DNA of 64,000 bases from Arboricoccus pini (GTDB taxonomy: Bacteria > Pseudomonadota > Alphaproteobacteria > Geminicoccales > Geminicoccaceae): contig NZ_FYEH01000005.1 in the NCBI RefSeq assembly GCF_900187945.1, forward strand, positions 124,001 through 188,000, given 5' to 3'. Shown in pieces: positions 26,172-35,675 of this stretch. Both the position numbers and the translations under genes were made by a program. Positions within the stretch are counted from its first letter, which is position 1; each line of letters opens with the position of its first letter. Under the pieces are notes generated by a model. It saw only the letters and a program-made list of their open reading frames with translations. It was not told the DNA's origin and did not search any database.

Positions 26172-29100
26172 TTAATTTTGAGCTGTCAACACGGCCGTTG
26201 TTTGCCTTGCCATAAACCTTCTTCTTGTTAGCGACGCGAAAAATAAGAAAATCACTGGAGTGGTGTACAGCGTCAAGACTTGAGAAACGATTAAGCCGCC
26301 AACGATCGAAATGCCAATGGGCGAACGAAGCTCTGCGCCAGCACCAGTGCCCAGGGCGAGCGGCAATGCGCCAAGAAGCGCGGCCATGGTTGTCATCATG
26401 ATCGGTCGAAAGCGCAGGAGGCAGCCCTGCCGGATGGCGTCGAAGGAAGACAATCCCTGCTCGCGCTCCGCCGCCAGCGCGAAATCAATCATCATGATGG
26501 CGTTCTTCTTGACGATGCCGATCAGAAGAATGATGCCAATCATTCCCATGATCGAGAGATCCTGTCCCAACAATTGCAGGGCCAGCAACGCGCCGAGACC
26601 GGCAGAGGGCAATGTCGAGATGATCGTCAGCGGATGGATGGCGCTTTCGTAGAGGACGCCCAGGACGATGTAGACGGCAACGACCGCCGCCAGAATGAGA
26701 TATGGTTCAGTGTGGAGCGAGTCCTGGAAGGCCTGTGCCGCTCCCTGGAAGGTGGCCGTCACCGTATCCGGCTTGCCGGCATCGATCGCCGCCTTGTCGA
26801 CGAGGGCAACGGCATCGCCAAGGGCAATGCCGGGAGCCAAGTTGAACGAGAGCGTGATCGAAGGAAACATGCCTTGGTGATTGATGGTGATAGGGGCCAC
26901 ATCTTCCTCGACCTTCACCAGCATGCTGAGTGGAACGAGACTGTTGGTCGTTGTCGAGCGGACGTAGAGATGTCCGAGCGAAGCCGTCGAGAGCTGGAAG
27001 CGTGAATCGACCTCGAGGACGACATGATACTGATTGAGCTGCGTAAACAGCGTGGCGACCTGTCGCTGCCCAAACGCGTCGTAGAGCGTGTCGTCGATCT
27101 GCTGAGCTGAAATACCTAAACGCGATGCCGTCTTACGATCAATCTGAAGAGTGACGCTCTTAGCCGATGCCTGTGCGTCTGAACTGACGTCGCGCAATTG
27201 CGGTAAGCTTGAGAGTTTTTGCAAAAGGATGTCCGACCATTTGGTCAGCTCGGCGATGTCGGCGTCCTGTAGGGTATATTGATACTGCGCTGCCGATATC
27301 CGCCCACCGACCCGCACATCCTGTGGCACCTGCATGTAGAGTGCTATGCCGACGACCTTCGCGACGTTCTTGCGAATCCGTGCCATGACCTGATTAGCCG
27401 TCACGTGCCTCTCGGCAAACGGCTTGAGGTTGATCAGCATGCGTCCCTGGCTAACGGTGGGGTTCGGGCCGATCCAGTAATAGACATTCGCGACGTCGGG
27501 ATCCTTGGCGACGATATCGCCCAAGGATTGGACACGAGCGGACATCGCATCAAAGGAGATGTCGGGGGGCGCCTGCACCGAGCCCAATATCTGACCGGTA
27601 TCGACTTCGGGGAAAAAGCCCTTGGGCGAGATTACGTAGAGCCAACCCGTCAGTCCCAGCACTCCGACTGCCACCAGCAGCGTCAGCGCGCGCTGGCCGA
27701 GCACCCAGTCGAGGCTGACCCGATAGAGAGCCAGTATCGCATCGAAGCCAGCTTCGACCCACTGATAAAGTCGGCCTTGCTGGCGGCCATGCTCGTGGCG
27801 TAGCAAAAGGCCACAAAGGGCTGGTGTCACGGTCAACGAGACGATCGCCGAGACAACGATGGCAGCGCTGACAGTTACGGCAAATTCACGAAAGAGCCGC
27901 CCGATCATCCCGCCCATCATCAAGATCGGTATGAAGACGGCAATCAGCGAGATGGTCATCGATACGATCGTGAACCCCACCTCGCGCGCACCCTCGATCG
28001 CGGCTTCCAACCGTGGACGCCCCTCTTCCATGTTGCGCACGACGTTTTCAATGACGACGATCGCGTCGTCGACGACGAAACCCACCGCGATCGTCAAGCC
28101 CATGAGTGAAAGGTTATCGAGGCTGTATCCCAGCAGGTACATGACGCCAAAAGTGCCGACCAGCGAGAGCGGGATCGTTAGGCTCGGGATGACGGTCGCC
28201 CAGATGTTCCGCAGGAAGAGAAAGATGACCATGACAACCAGGGCGATCGTGATCAGCATGGTCAGCTTGACGTCGTCGACAGAGGCCTGAATGGTCTGCG
28301 TGCGATCGCCAACGACATGGAGCTGGGCCGATGCCGGCAACGAGGCCGTCAACATCGGCAGGCTCGCTTTGATGTTGGCGATCGTGTCGATCACGTTGAA
28401 GCCGGTTTGCTTGTGCACGTCGAGGATGATGGCGCGCTTGCCGTCAATCCAGGCTGCCTGACGGATGTCTTCCGGCGCATCCGCAACCGAGCCCAGGTCG
28501 CTCAGCTTGATCGGCACGCCATTGCGGTAAGCCACGACCAGGTCATTGTAACCGTCGGCCGACATGATCTGGTCGGTCGCGTTGATCGTCGTCGCCTGAT
28601 GCGGTCCGTTCAAGCTCCCCTTGGGAGCATCAACCGTCTGCGCGGCGATGATGGAGCGTACATCGTCCATCGTCAGTCCGAAGCCCGCGACCTTGTCGGG
28701 ATCGAGCTGGATCCGCACGGACGGACGAAGCTGGCCATGATAGTCGACCAGTCCGACCCCCTGCATCTGGGAGATTTGCTGTGCGATGAAGTCCTCAGCA
28801 TAGCGATCGAGCTCGGTGAGCGGCAGCGTGTCTGACGTGAGGGCTAGAGAGAGGATGGTAGCGTCAGCCGGATTGACCTTGTGATAGGTGGGCGGATTGG
28901 GCAGGTTCTTGGGCAAGTTGCCGCTGGCCTGGCTAATCGCCGTCTGCACGTCTTGAGCCGCGGCATCGATATCTTTTGCCAGATCGAATTGCAGCGTTAT
29001 CTGCGTCGTCCCGAGCGAACTCTGCGACGTCATCTGCGTGACGCCTGGAATGTTGGAGAGTGATCGCTCCAACGGCGTCGCTACCGAGGACGCCATCGTC

Positions 29101-29270
29101 TCCGCGCTGGCGCCTGGAAGCTTCGCTTGTACCTGGATCGTCGGAAAGTCCACCTGAGGCAAAGGTGCCACCGGCAGCCCCATGTAGGCGATACCTCCAA
29201 CCAGCACGAGGCCGATGGCCAGAAGAATCGTCCCGACAGGGCGACGGATAAAGAGACCGGATATGCTCAT
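26172..29270 (-). CDS. RND multidrug efflux permease, MdtB/MdtC-like
   Basis: A 1032-residue inner membrane pump of the HAE1 class. The N-terminus MSISGLFIRRPVGTILLAIG is typical of MdtB/MdtC. TM4 carries the proton-relay Asp pair in VGFVVDDAIVVIENV. The porter domain and second-half TM segments are complete (GIVKKNAIMMIDFALAAERE, FRPIMMTTMAALLGALPLAL). It forms the tripartite pump with the adaptor and outer membrane protein encoded just upstream; its ATG overlaps the adaptor's stop by four bases. E. coli MdtB and MdtC work as a heteromer, but only one pump gene is present here, so it presumably forms a homotrimer. Last gene of the operon. Confidence 0.95.
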   Translation of the reverse strand: MSISGLFIRRPVGTILLAIGLVLVGGIAYMGLPVAPLPQVDFPTIQVQAKLPGASAETMASSVATPLERSLSNIPGVTQMTSQSSLGTTQITLQFDLAKDIDAAAQDVQTAISQASGNLPKNLPNPPTYHKVNPADATILSLALTSDTLPLTELDRYAEDFIAQQISQMQGVGLVDYHGQLRPSVRIQLDPDKVAGFGLTMDDVRSIIAAQTVDAPKGSLNGPHQATTINATDQIMSADGYNDLVVAYRNGVPIKLSDLGSVADAPEDIRQAAWIDGKRAIILDVHKQTGFNVIDTIANIKASLPMLTASLPASAQLHVVGDRTQTIQASVDDVKLTMLITIALVVMVIFLFLRNIWATVIPSLTIPLSLVGTFGVMYLLGYSLDNLSLMGLTIAVGFVVDDAIVVIENVVRNMEEGRPRLEAAIEGAREVGFTIVSMTISLIAVFIPILMMGGMIGRLFREFAVTVSAAIVVSAIVSLTVTPALCGLLLRHEHGRQQGRLYQWVEAGFDAILALYRVSLDWVLGQRALTLLVAVGVLGLTGWLYVISPKGFFPEVDTGQILGSVQAPPDISFDAMSARVQSLGDIVAKDPDVANVYYWIGPNPTVSQGRMLINLKPFAERHVTANQVMARIRKNVAKVVGIALYMQVPQDVRVGGRISAAQYQYTLQDADIAELTKWSDILLQKLSSLPQLRDVSSDAQASAKSVTLQIDRKTASRLGISAQQIDDTLYDAFGQRQVATLFTQLNQYHVVLEVDSRFQLSTASLGHLYVRSTTTNSLVPLSMLVKVEEDVAPITINHQGMFPSITLSFNLAPGIALGDAVALVDKAAIDAGKPDTVTATFQGAAQAFQDSLHTEPYLILAAVVAVYIVLGVLYESAIHPLTIISTLPSAGLGALLALQLLGQDLSIMGMIGIILLIGIVKKNAIMMIDFALAAEREQGLSSFDAIRQGCLLRFRPIMMTTMAALLGALPLALGTGAGAELRSPIGISIVGGLIVSQVLTLYTTPVIFLFFASLTRRRFMARQTTAVLTAQN

Positions 29271-30424
29271 GACTGGGGTGCTGTCCGCGTGGTCCCATCG
29301 GCCGTGATGGGTTCCACCTTGACGCCCGGCTTCAGGCGTGGATGTCCGGTGAGGACGACCAATTCCTGCGGGGTCACACCACTTACCTCCGTATAGCCGT
29401 CGACGCTGTGAGCCGTCTCGACCTTGCGCGCCTCGATGGTGTTGTCGCTCTTAACGACGTAGACGAAATTCGCCTGCTGGCCGCGCTGAACTGCCTGGGA
29501 GGGAACGACGGTCGCCTGTATGTCAGTTTTGACCAGAAGCCTGGCCGTGACGAACTCGCCGGGCCAGAGCGAGCGGTCGGCATTGGCGAACGAGGCTTTG
29601 AGGATGATCTGACCGCTGGCTGCTTGCACCTGACTGTCGATGAAGACGAGCTTGCCGTCGGCTAGATGCTGGGTGCCATCACGGGTATCGATCGCGACGG
29701 ACACATCGCCGGCCTGGAAAGCCTGCATGATTGCCGGCAAGTCGTCCTGCGAGAGCGCGAACTCGACGGATATCGGCGACAATTGCGTGACCTTAACAAG
29801 GCCCGTGAGATCGCTCGCGTGGAGGATGGATCCTGCGTCGACCTCACGCATGCCGGTCCGGCCGTCGATCGGCGAGGTAATGTTGGTGTAGCTCAGATTG
29901 AGCTTGGCGATGTCGACGGCCGCCTGGTCGGCCTTCACCGTAGCCGTCGTCGAGGCAACCTGCGCCAGCAAGGTGTCGACGTTCTGGGACGCCGCAGCGC
30001 CGATTTTCGCCAGCTTCGAGGCGCGGGTTAAGTCGACTTGAGCGTTTGTCGCCTGCGCCTTGTCTCGCGCGAGGTTGGCCTCCGCCTGGGCCAGTTGCGC
30101 CTCGTAGGGCCGAGGGTCCACCTCGGCAAGCTGGTCACCTTGGTGAACATCCTGGCCTTCGGTAAAGGTCACCCGGGTCAATTGCCCATCGACGCGGACC
30201 TTGACGTCGACGACCTTGAAGGGCTGGACGGAGCCTATCGCCGAAAGCCAGATTGGCAGGTCCTTCTTCGTCACGGCAGCTATTGTAACCGGATAGGATG
30301 CTGCCGGCGGCGGTGTGGGCTTGGCCTGACTTCGATCGTGCCAGACTCCATAGGCCGCGGCGGCGCCGATGAGCAGCACCACGATCGAAAGCCGGAGCGC
30401 CCGTCGCCGAAATGTAGGAGGCAT
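29267..30424 (-). CDS. RND efflux periplasmic adaptor, MdtA-like
   Basis: About 385 residues with an N-terminal membrane anchor (LSIVVLLIGAAAAYGVW), a lipoyl/barrel-sandwich part (IGSVQPFKVVDVKVRVDGQL then QLAEVDPRPYEAQLAQAEAN), a helical hairpin and a beta-barrel (NITSPIDGRTGMREVDAGSI). These are the marks of the membrane fusion protein of MdtABC-type pumps. The ATG at 30424 sits just after the outer membrane gene's stop; a GTG at 30436 overlapping that stop is an alternative start. It bridges the pump and outer membrane channel in the periplasm. Confidence 0.93.
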   Translation of the reverse strand: MPPTFRRRALRLSIVVLLIGAAAAYGVWHDRSQAKPTPPPAASYPVTIAAVTKKDLPIWLSAIGSVQPFKVVDVKVRVDGQLTRVTFTEGQDVHQGDQLAEVDPRPYEAQLAQAEANLARDKAQATNAQVDLTRASKLAKIGAAASQNVDTLLAQVASTTATVKADQAAVDIAKLNLSYTNITSPIDGRTGMREVDAGSILHASDLTGLVKVTQLSPISVEFALSQDDLPAIMQAFQAGDVSVAIDTRDGTQHLADGKLVFIDSQVQAASGQIILKASFANADRSLWPGEFVTARLLVKTDIQATVVPSQAVQRGQQANFVYVVKSDNTIEARKVETAHSVDGYTEVSGVTPQELVVLTGHPRLKPGVKVEPITADGTTRTAPQS

Positions 30425-30428
30425 CGTC

Positions 30429-31886
30429 TCACTCACTGGATGGGTTCTGACGCGTCAAGGCCAGCGGATCGGCGGGGATCGGCGCGGTCATCGTTTGTTG
30501 GAGCGCCGCATTGGTATCGATGCCGCCGCCGAAAGCCTGAAACAGGGCGACCGCGGCTTGAAGTCGAAGGGCGCGAACCTGGAGGAGCGCATCCTCGGCC
30601 TGATAGAGCGTGCGCTCGGTCGTAAGGAAAGTCAGAAAATCCGTGGCCCCGAGGCGGTACTGCGCGTCGGCCAGGCTGGAAGCCCGCCTGGCCGAGTCGA
30701 CGGCAACGCCATCAATACGACCCAGCGCCTCGAGACGGGCCGCCGCCGAAAGAGCATCCTCGACATCTTGATAGGCCAGCTCAATGCTTTGCCGGTAAGT
30801 GGCGATAAGCTCCTCCGCGTGCGCCCGGTCGAGATTCAGCTGACCGCGCAGAGCTCCGCCGGCGAAGACGGGTTGCAACAGACTGGTCATGAGATCCGGC
30901 AGAGCCAGCGGTCCTAAAATCTTGCCGTGGTTCTGGTTGGTCAGCCCGAACGTCGCGGTGATCGAGATGTCTGGGAGGAGGGCAGCACGCGCGGCGCCGA
31001 TATCGAAGTTCGCACTTATAAGGCGCGCCTCGGCGGCTCTTATATCGGGCCGCTGGACGATGACGTCGCTGGGCTTCGATGAGGCCACCGTCGGCACCTC
31101 GAGGCCATCCAAATTATTGGCGCCGAGTTTGAAACCCGATGGTGACACGCCCACCAGGACCGCCAGGCTGTGCAGGCTCTGCTCAAACTGCTGCTGCAAT
31201 GTAACGACGGCGGCATCGAAGGTGGCGACGGCGTTACGCTGCTGCTCGACCTCAAGCTGTGAGGCGGCACCCAACGATGACTGTGCCTGGATCAACTTTA
31301 GGATCTGCGCGGCATCGTTGGCGATCGTCTGTGCCAGCTTGACCCGCGCCTGCAGCGACAAGGCGTTGATATAGGTGTTGGCGACGGCGCCCGTGAGCGT
31401 CAGCGCCGCGGTCTGCGCGTCGAACTGCGTCGCATGCGCCAAAGCCGTAGCGGAATCCGCGGTCGCTCGGTTCTTGCCCCAGAGATCGGCTTCGTAGGTC
31501 GGCTCCAGGACGGCGCTATTGTTGAGCTGTACCTGCAATGAGGTCTTGCGCTCTGAAGTGATGGCAAGGTCGACCGATGGGTAGAGGGCGGCTCCGGCGA
31601 TCGTCGCCGTCGCCTCGGCTTCGCGCAACCGCGCCACGGCCGCCTGCAGGTCGAAGTTTCCGGTGAGCGCGCCATCCTCCAGGCGCGTCAACTCGGGGCT
31701 GTTGAAGGTAGTCCACCACCGATCCGCGACAGCGACCGGACGCGAAGCACCAGCTGTTTGCGGCGTGGCCCAATCCAGGGCTAGGGGCGCGGCCGGTCGC
31801 TGATAGGTGGGCACGAGCGAACATCCGGTCATCAGGGCGGCCATTGCCAAGACGCTTACTCGACGAACAATTGGCACTGGAAGCAT
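30429..31886 (-). CDS. Outer membrane efflux lipoprotein, NodT/OprM family
   Basis: About 485 residues. The ATG at 31886 gives a lipoprotein signal peptide, VSVLAMAALMTGC, with the lipobox LMTGC. Two OEP repeats follow (PELTRLEDGALTGNFDLQAA ... and FLTFLTTERTLYQAEDALLQ), with conserved YEADLWGKNRATAD, VVQRPDIRAAEARLISANFD (as VQRPDIR) and the final LFQAFGGG. It forms the trimeric outer membrane tunnel of the pump. The frame is open upstream to 31991, but that lead overlaps the response regulator and hides the signal peptide. Operon order: regulator, channel, adaptor, pump. Confidence 0.92.
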   Translation of the reverse strand: MLPVPIVRRVSVLAMAALMTGCSLVPTYQRPAAPLALDWATPQTAGASRPVAVADRWWTTFNSPELTRLEDGALTGNFDLQAAVARLREAEATATIAGAALYPSVDLAITSERKTSLQVQLNNSAVLEPTYEADLWGKNRATADSATALAHATQFDAQTAALTLTGAVANTYINALSLQARVKLAQTIANDAAQILKLIQAQSSLGAASQLEVEQQRNAVATFDAAVVTLQQQFEQSLHSLAVLVGVSPSGFKLGANNLDGLEVPTVASSKPSDVIVQRPDIRAAEARLISANFDIGAARAALLPDISITATFGLTNQNHGKILGPLALPDLMTSLLQPVFAGGALRGQLNLDRAHAEELIATYRQSIELAYQDVEDALSAAARLEALGRIDGVAVDSARRASSLADAQYRLGATDFLTFLTTERTLYQAEDALLQVRALRLQAAVALFQAFGGGIDTNAALQQTMTAPIPADPLALTRQNPSSE

Positions 31887-31968
31887 CCGGCTTATCGAAA
31901 ATGCCTTTGGAGCCGTTACGATGTCACAGTCCCACTGGCAGAAATTTCGCGCCATCATGAAGATAGGT

Positions 31969-32658
31969 TTACAGTTCTTCTGGCTCATCATCGGTCAAGA
32001 TGATGTAGCCCGCGCCAGGTATCGTACGAATGAGCGGTGTCCAATACTTGTCGATCTTCTGCCGCAAACGATGAATGTGCATATCGACGATATTGCCGCG
32101 GGGCTCGAAATCGTAGGGCCAGCCTGCTTCCAGCAACATGGCACGCGTCACTATCTGACCGGCATGCCGCAAGAGTTTTTCAAGGAGAAGGAATTCGCGG
32201 TGTCGCAGCAAGATCTCGACATCGCCACGCCAGGCACGACGAAGGGACGTGTCGACACGCAGATCGGCTACTTCCAAAATGGAGCGACGACGCGTCTGAT
32301 CGGCGCGCCTGGCGAGGGCTTCGATCCGGGCCAGGAGTTCACCAAAAGAAAAGGGTTTACCTAAATAATCATCGGCACCGGCAACCAGGCCGGAGACGCG
32401 GTCGCGCATGCCGGCAATTGCGCTCAACATCAATACCGGCGTCACGGCGTCCGTCTGGCGAAACGCCTTGATCAGGTCCACTCCGTTCAACGCCGGTACG
32501 AGGCGATCGACGATCAAGAGGTCATATATACCCTCCAACGCCATCCCCAGGCCGCTCTCGCCGTCCGCGGTCCGGTCCACGACATGACCGCTTTCGACAA
32601 GCCCGCGCTGCAGATGGCGCGCCGTACCATCGTCGTCTTCGACGATCAGGATGCGCAT
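31969..32658 (-). CDS. OmpR-family response regulator heading the efflux operon
   Basis: A 229-residue two-domain regulator. The receiver has the acidic pair in LIVEDDDG, the phospho-acceptor Asp in LLIVDRLVPA and the Lys in YLGKPFSFGE; the winged helix-turn-helix spans about 130-225 (VDMHIHRLRQKIDK, IRTIPGAGYIL-like end). It is transcribed with the efflux genes, 82 bases before the channel start, and has no kinase of its own. It may be phosphorylated by the divergent kinase encoded at 33472 or by another. It probably activates the pump operon. Confidence 0.9.
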   Translation of the reverse strand: MRILIVEDDDGTARHLQRGLVESGHVVDRTADGESGLGMALEGIYDLLIVDRLVPALNGVDLIKAFRQTDAVTPVLMLSAIAGMRDRVSGLVAGADDYLGKPFSFGELLARIEALARRADQTRRRSILEVADLRVDTSLRRAWRGDVEILLRHREFLLLEKLLRHAGQIVTRAMLLEAGWPYDFEPRGNIVDMHIHRLRQKIDKYWTPLIRTIPGAGYIILTDDEPEEL

Positions 32659-32795
32659 GCCCTAACCTCACCTGAAATAAAGAGGAATTAATGTTGATGA
32701 GAAGGACTGGATCGCTTCCATCCTACAAGATCGGCAAAAGATTGCCCGGACAAATCATTCTTTCAAAACAGGGCTGAGCAGCCACCGGGGCTCCT
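32659..32795. promoter_or_regulatory. Divergent promoter region between two response regulators
   Basis: A 137-base gap between the efflux-operon regulator (minus) and the second regulator (plus). Both operons must be started from here. It is more AT-rich than its surroundings (AAATAAAGAGGAATTAATG), but I saw no clear inverted or direct repeat. Confidence 0.4.
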
Positions 32796-33479
32796 ATGGC
32801 GCGGATATTAGTTGTTGAAGACGACCCCAAGAACGCTGACCAGATCACGGCCGCTTTGAACGATTACGGCTACGAAACCGATGCGATCACAACGGGTGCC
32901 GAGGCCCTGCGCAAGGCCACGAGCGAGACGTATGGTGCCATCGTCCTCGATCGCATGCTACCTGGCAGGTTGGATGGGCTGACCGTTCTGGCAACTCTCC
33001 GCGCCGCCGACATCCACACGCCTGTCTTGATTTTGAGCGCGCTCTCGGCGGTCGACGAGCGCATCCGCGGTCTCAAGAGCGGCGGCGACGATTATCTGGT
33101 CAAGCCTTTCGAGGCGCTGGAACTCGTGGCACGGCTGAACGCGCTGATGCGGCCGCGTCATCTGCCCGAACAGACCACGACGCTTAGGGTGGGTTCGCTC
33201 GAGGTGAATCTCCTCACGCACGGTGTCAGGCGCGACGGCACGCTGATCGAGCTTTTACCCCGCGAGTATCGTATTCTCGAGTATCTGATCCGGCATCGAG
33301 GGCAGATCGTGACCCGTGCCATGCTGTTTGAGGAGATTTGGCACTATCATTATGACAAGGCATCCAACGTGCTAGACGTCCATATCAGCCGGTTGCGCCG
33401 CAAGGTCGACGCCGAGGGATTGCCCACTATAATCAAGACGGTCAGGGGGATAGGCTACCTACTCGACGACGATGCGTGA
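32796..33479 (+). CDS. OmpR-family response regulator, paired with the downstream kinase
   Basis: A 227-residue receiver plus winged-helix regulator: LVVEDDPKNADQI, phospho-acceptor in IVLDRMLPGRLDGL, Lys in YLVKPFEALELVARL, then the DNA-binding end VLDVHISRLRRKVDAEGL and TVRGIGYLL. It overlaps the kinase gene by eight bases, so the two are translated together. It resembles the CusR/QseB type. Divergent from the efflux operon, which it may also control. Confidence 0.92.
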   Translation: MARILVVEDDPKNADQITAALNDYGYETDAITTGAEALRKATSETYGAIVLDRMLPGRLDGLTVLATLRAADIHTPVLILSALSAVDERIRGLKSGGDDYLVKPFEALELVARLNALMRPRHLPEQTTTLRVGSLEVNLLTHGVRRDGTLIELLPREYRILEYLIRHRGQIVTRAMLFEEIWHYHYDKASNVLDVHISRLRRKVDAEGLPTIIKTVRGIGYLLDDDA

Positions 33480-34851
33480 TCTCGTCCGGCGTACCGGCTT
33501 CAGGCTGCTCCTGCTTGCCCTCCTTATCTTCGGCGCGATCGCCTTGGGACTGTCCAGCTTCTTCTATTGGCAGACCCAGGACTATCTCGTTCACCAGATC
33601 GACAGCTGGCTATTCCGTGAGGCGAGTCGTCTTGCCCAGATCGAGCCCAACGCACTGGCCGGCCTGCTGCAGAGCTATTCCGCGCGCAATATCGAAACCG
33701 ATCACATGTTCATGCTCTACGATCCGACGGGGCACCAGGTCGCGGGCTTCAAGGCGACGCTACCGCAGCCTCTGGAGACGCTGGATCAACCCGTCAATAT
33801 GTCGGCCATGGCGGATGGGAAGCACCTTCGTATCCGCGGCATCGCCCATCGCGCCGCGTCTGGTTATCTCGTGATCGTCGGTCGAAACCTTCACGAACTC
33901 AGCGAGTTCGACGAGCGGTTGGCGCGGGCCGTCTATTTCGGCGGCATCGTCACCGCCGTTCTAGGCCTTGCGGGCGCGGCGCTTGTCGGTCTGGACGCCT
34001 CGCGGCGCCTCACGGCCGTCAATGTCGCAATTGACAGGATCATCCATGGCGACCTGCAGGCTCGGCTGCCGCTGGCCCGAAATTCCGGGGACATCGGCCG
34101 GATCGCTGCCGGTGTGAATGCCATGCTGGACCATATCGAGCGTCTCATGCTGGAGGTCAAAGGCGCCGGCGATAACATCGCCCACGACCTTCGGACTCCG
34201 CTCAGCCGCCTTCTCGCCGGACTGGAACGCGTCCGGCGACGGGATCCTGGGCGCGAAGATTATGCGTTTGCCATCGACGAGGCCATCGGCGAAGTGCATA
34301 GCATTCTTCGGACGTTCAATGCTCTCTTGCGCATTGCGGAAGTCGAGCACCTTCGCCGTAAGGCGGGCTTTATTACCGTGAATATCGGTCAGATCGCCGA
34401 AGACGTCTTCGAGTTCTACGATCCGATGGCCGAAGAAAAAGGCATCGCCTTCACTTACACTCGTCCGAGTGCCGAAGGCCCAATGATCGAAGGCGATGCG
34501 AGCCTGCTCTTCGAAGCTATCGGAAATCTCGTCGATAATAGTTTAAAATTCACGCCCAGCGGTGGCGAGGTATGCCTTAAAGTTTTGGCGACGGAGCAAG
34601 AGTGCGGCATCGAGGTCATAGACACCGGCCCTGGCATTCCGCCTGAGGAGCGCGTGGCGGTCCTTGCCCGCTTCCATCGGACCGAGCCCAGTCGGACGGT
34701 AGAGGGCAACGGACTGGGGCTCAGCCTCGTAGCTGTCGTCGCCAAGCTTCACGGCATGAAGCTGACCATCGGCGATGTTGAGAATGGGTGCTCGATCGCC
34801 CTTACATTCCAGTGGCAAAGCACACCGGTCCTTGCCGTTGACGCCAAATGA
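33472..34851 (+). CDS. Membrane sensor histidine kinase
   Basis: A 459-residue kinase. Two TM helices (about 9-32 and 150-172) enclose a periplasmic sensor of about 115 residues; then come HAMP (LTAVNVAIDRIIHGDLQARL), the phospho-acceptor His in NIAHDLRTPLSRLLAGLERV, the N box NLVDNSLKFTPSGG, G1 DTGPGIPPEE and G2 GNGLGLSLV. All catalytic elements are present. It pairs with the overlapping regulator gene. The signal is unknown; the nearby pump suggests envelope stress, metals or drugs. Confidence 0.92.
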   Translation: MRDLVRRTGFRLLLLALLIFGAIALGLSSFFYWQTQDYLVHQIDSWLFREASRLAQIEPNALAGLLQSYSARNIETDHMFMLYDPTGHQVAGFKATLPQPLETLDQPVNMSAMADGKHLRIRGIAHRAASGYLVIVGRNLHELSEFDERLARAVYFGGIVTAVLGLAGAALVGLDASRRLTAVNVAIDRIIHGDLQARLPLARNSGDIGRIAAGVNAMLDHIERLMLEVKGAGDNIAHDLRTPLSRLLAGLERVRRRDPGREDYAFAIDEAIGEVHSILRTFNALLRIAEVEHLRRKAGFITVNIGQIAEDVFEFYDPMAEEKGIAFTYTRPSAEGPMIEGDASLLFEAIGNLVDNSLKFTPSGGEVCLKVLATEQECGIEVIDTGPGIPPEERVAVLARFHRTEPSRTVEGNGLGLSLVAVVAKLHGMKLTIGDVENGCSIALTFQWQSTPVLAVDAK

Positions 34852-34907
34852 CCAGCCGACCAGAAACCACAGCCGCGCAAATCATGGCGATCTGTTGCTT
34901 TGCCGGT

Positions 34908-34919
34908 GACTACGTAGTC
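34908..34919. repeat. GACTACGTAGTC palindrome
   Basis: A perfect 12-base palindrome with a TACGTA core, 57 bases after the kinase stop. It has the same core as the partition-region elements at 7.3-8.9 kb. Confidence 0.5.
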
Positions 34920-35069
34920 GCTATCTAATCACTAACTATGTTCTTAGTCGTTGCTTAAATAGATGATGCCGGCATTGGCCGTTAAGAGCCAATGATTCGT
35001 GTGCAGCCTTGACGTCGAGTATGGCCAGGCCATCAAAGCGCCCCCTCTACACGGGCTTTGGGGACGTTA

Positions 35070-35396
35070 TCACACGGATCCCGTCAAAGCCTTAAGGTTC
35101 GCGCATCGCCGACTTTCGCTAGCCTTAATCTTGCGCAACAACTCCTGTCCTCGATCGCGCTGCTCGTCGCTGATCACGGTCCAGTTAATCCGGACGACCT
35201 CCCTTATCACGTTGTGATTGGCGTCCTCAAAGATGAATCCTTCACGCAGCGCCCGCGACCCCATCTAGCGATACAGTCCCGATGCTTGCGGCTCCAGCTT
35301 AGTGTTCGACGACATTCGCTTTGCGAGCCAAAGGAAAATATCGATGACCTGGATCTCGGCGCCTTCCGGCCGAAAGCCTGCTTCCCATAGCCGCAT
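35070..35396 (-). pseudogene. Short reading frame split by one amber codon, unrecognised
   Basis: From the ATG at 35396 a frame reads MRLWEAGFRPEGAEIQVIDI for 43 codons to a TAG (35265-35267), then continues in the same frame with MGSRALREGFIFEDANHNVI for another 64 codons to a TGA. Both halves have ordinary protein-like composition, with a hydrophobic patch (IFLWLAK) in the first. Removing the single TAG would give a protein of about 108 residues. I do not recognise the family. Decayed gene, two small genes or chance frame are all possible; the first seems most likely. Confidence 0.35.
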
Positions 35397-35490
35397 TGAG
35401 GCATATATTCTTATAAAACAGATACCAAAGCCACCCGAAGCGGCTTTGGTCCCGGGCGCCGACTCATGTTGACAGAACAGGCCGAGTCCG

Positions 35491-35537
35491 TCACTAAATG
35501 TTGCCGAAGCGATCGGTAGAGACACCATATATAGTCT
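35491..35537. promoter_or_regulatory. Pair of NrdR-like boxes upstream of nrdA
   Basis: Compared with the NrdR box ACACWAKATNTNGTGT, ACACCATATATAGTCT (35522-35537) fits at 14 of 16 positions and TCACTAAATGTTGCCG (35491-35506) fits mainly in its first half. Their starts are 31 bases apart, three helical turns, the spacing usual for NrdR pairs. They lie about 140-185 bases before the nrdA start. NrdR would repress nrdAB when dATP is high. Confidence 0.65.
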
Positions 35538-35675
35538 CTTCAGCGGCTCTCTCTGAGCACAGGGCGGAGCCGGTGACGATGCGTTGAATGACACCGATGG
35601 ACGGCGTGGCGATGGGCTGGGCGAAGCATGCCAGCGATTTTTCGGCCACACGGATATCAACCTGGAGTTGAAAAC

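Noticed and set aside
25981-26175. A 64-codon frame in the AT-rich gap before the RND operon
   Set aside because: No ribosome-binding site or family resemblance; AT-rich DNA can give such a frame by chance.
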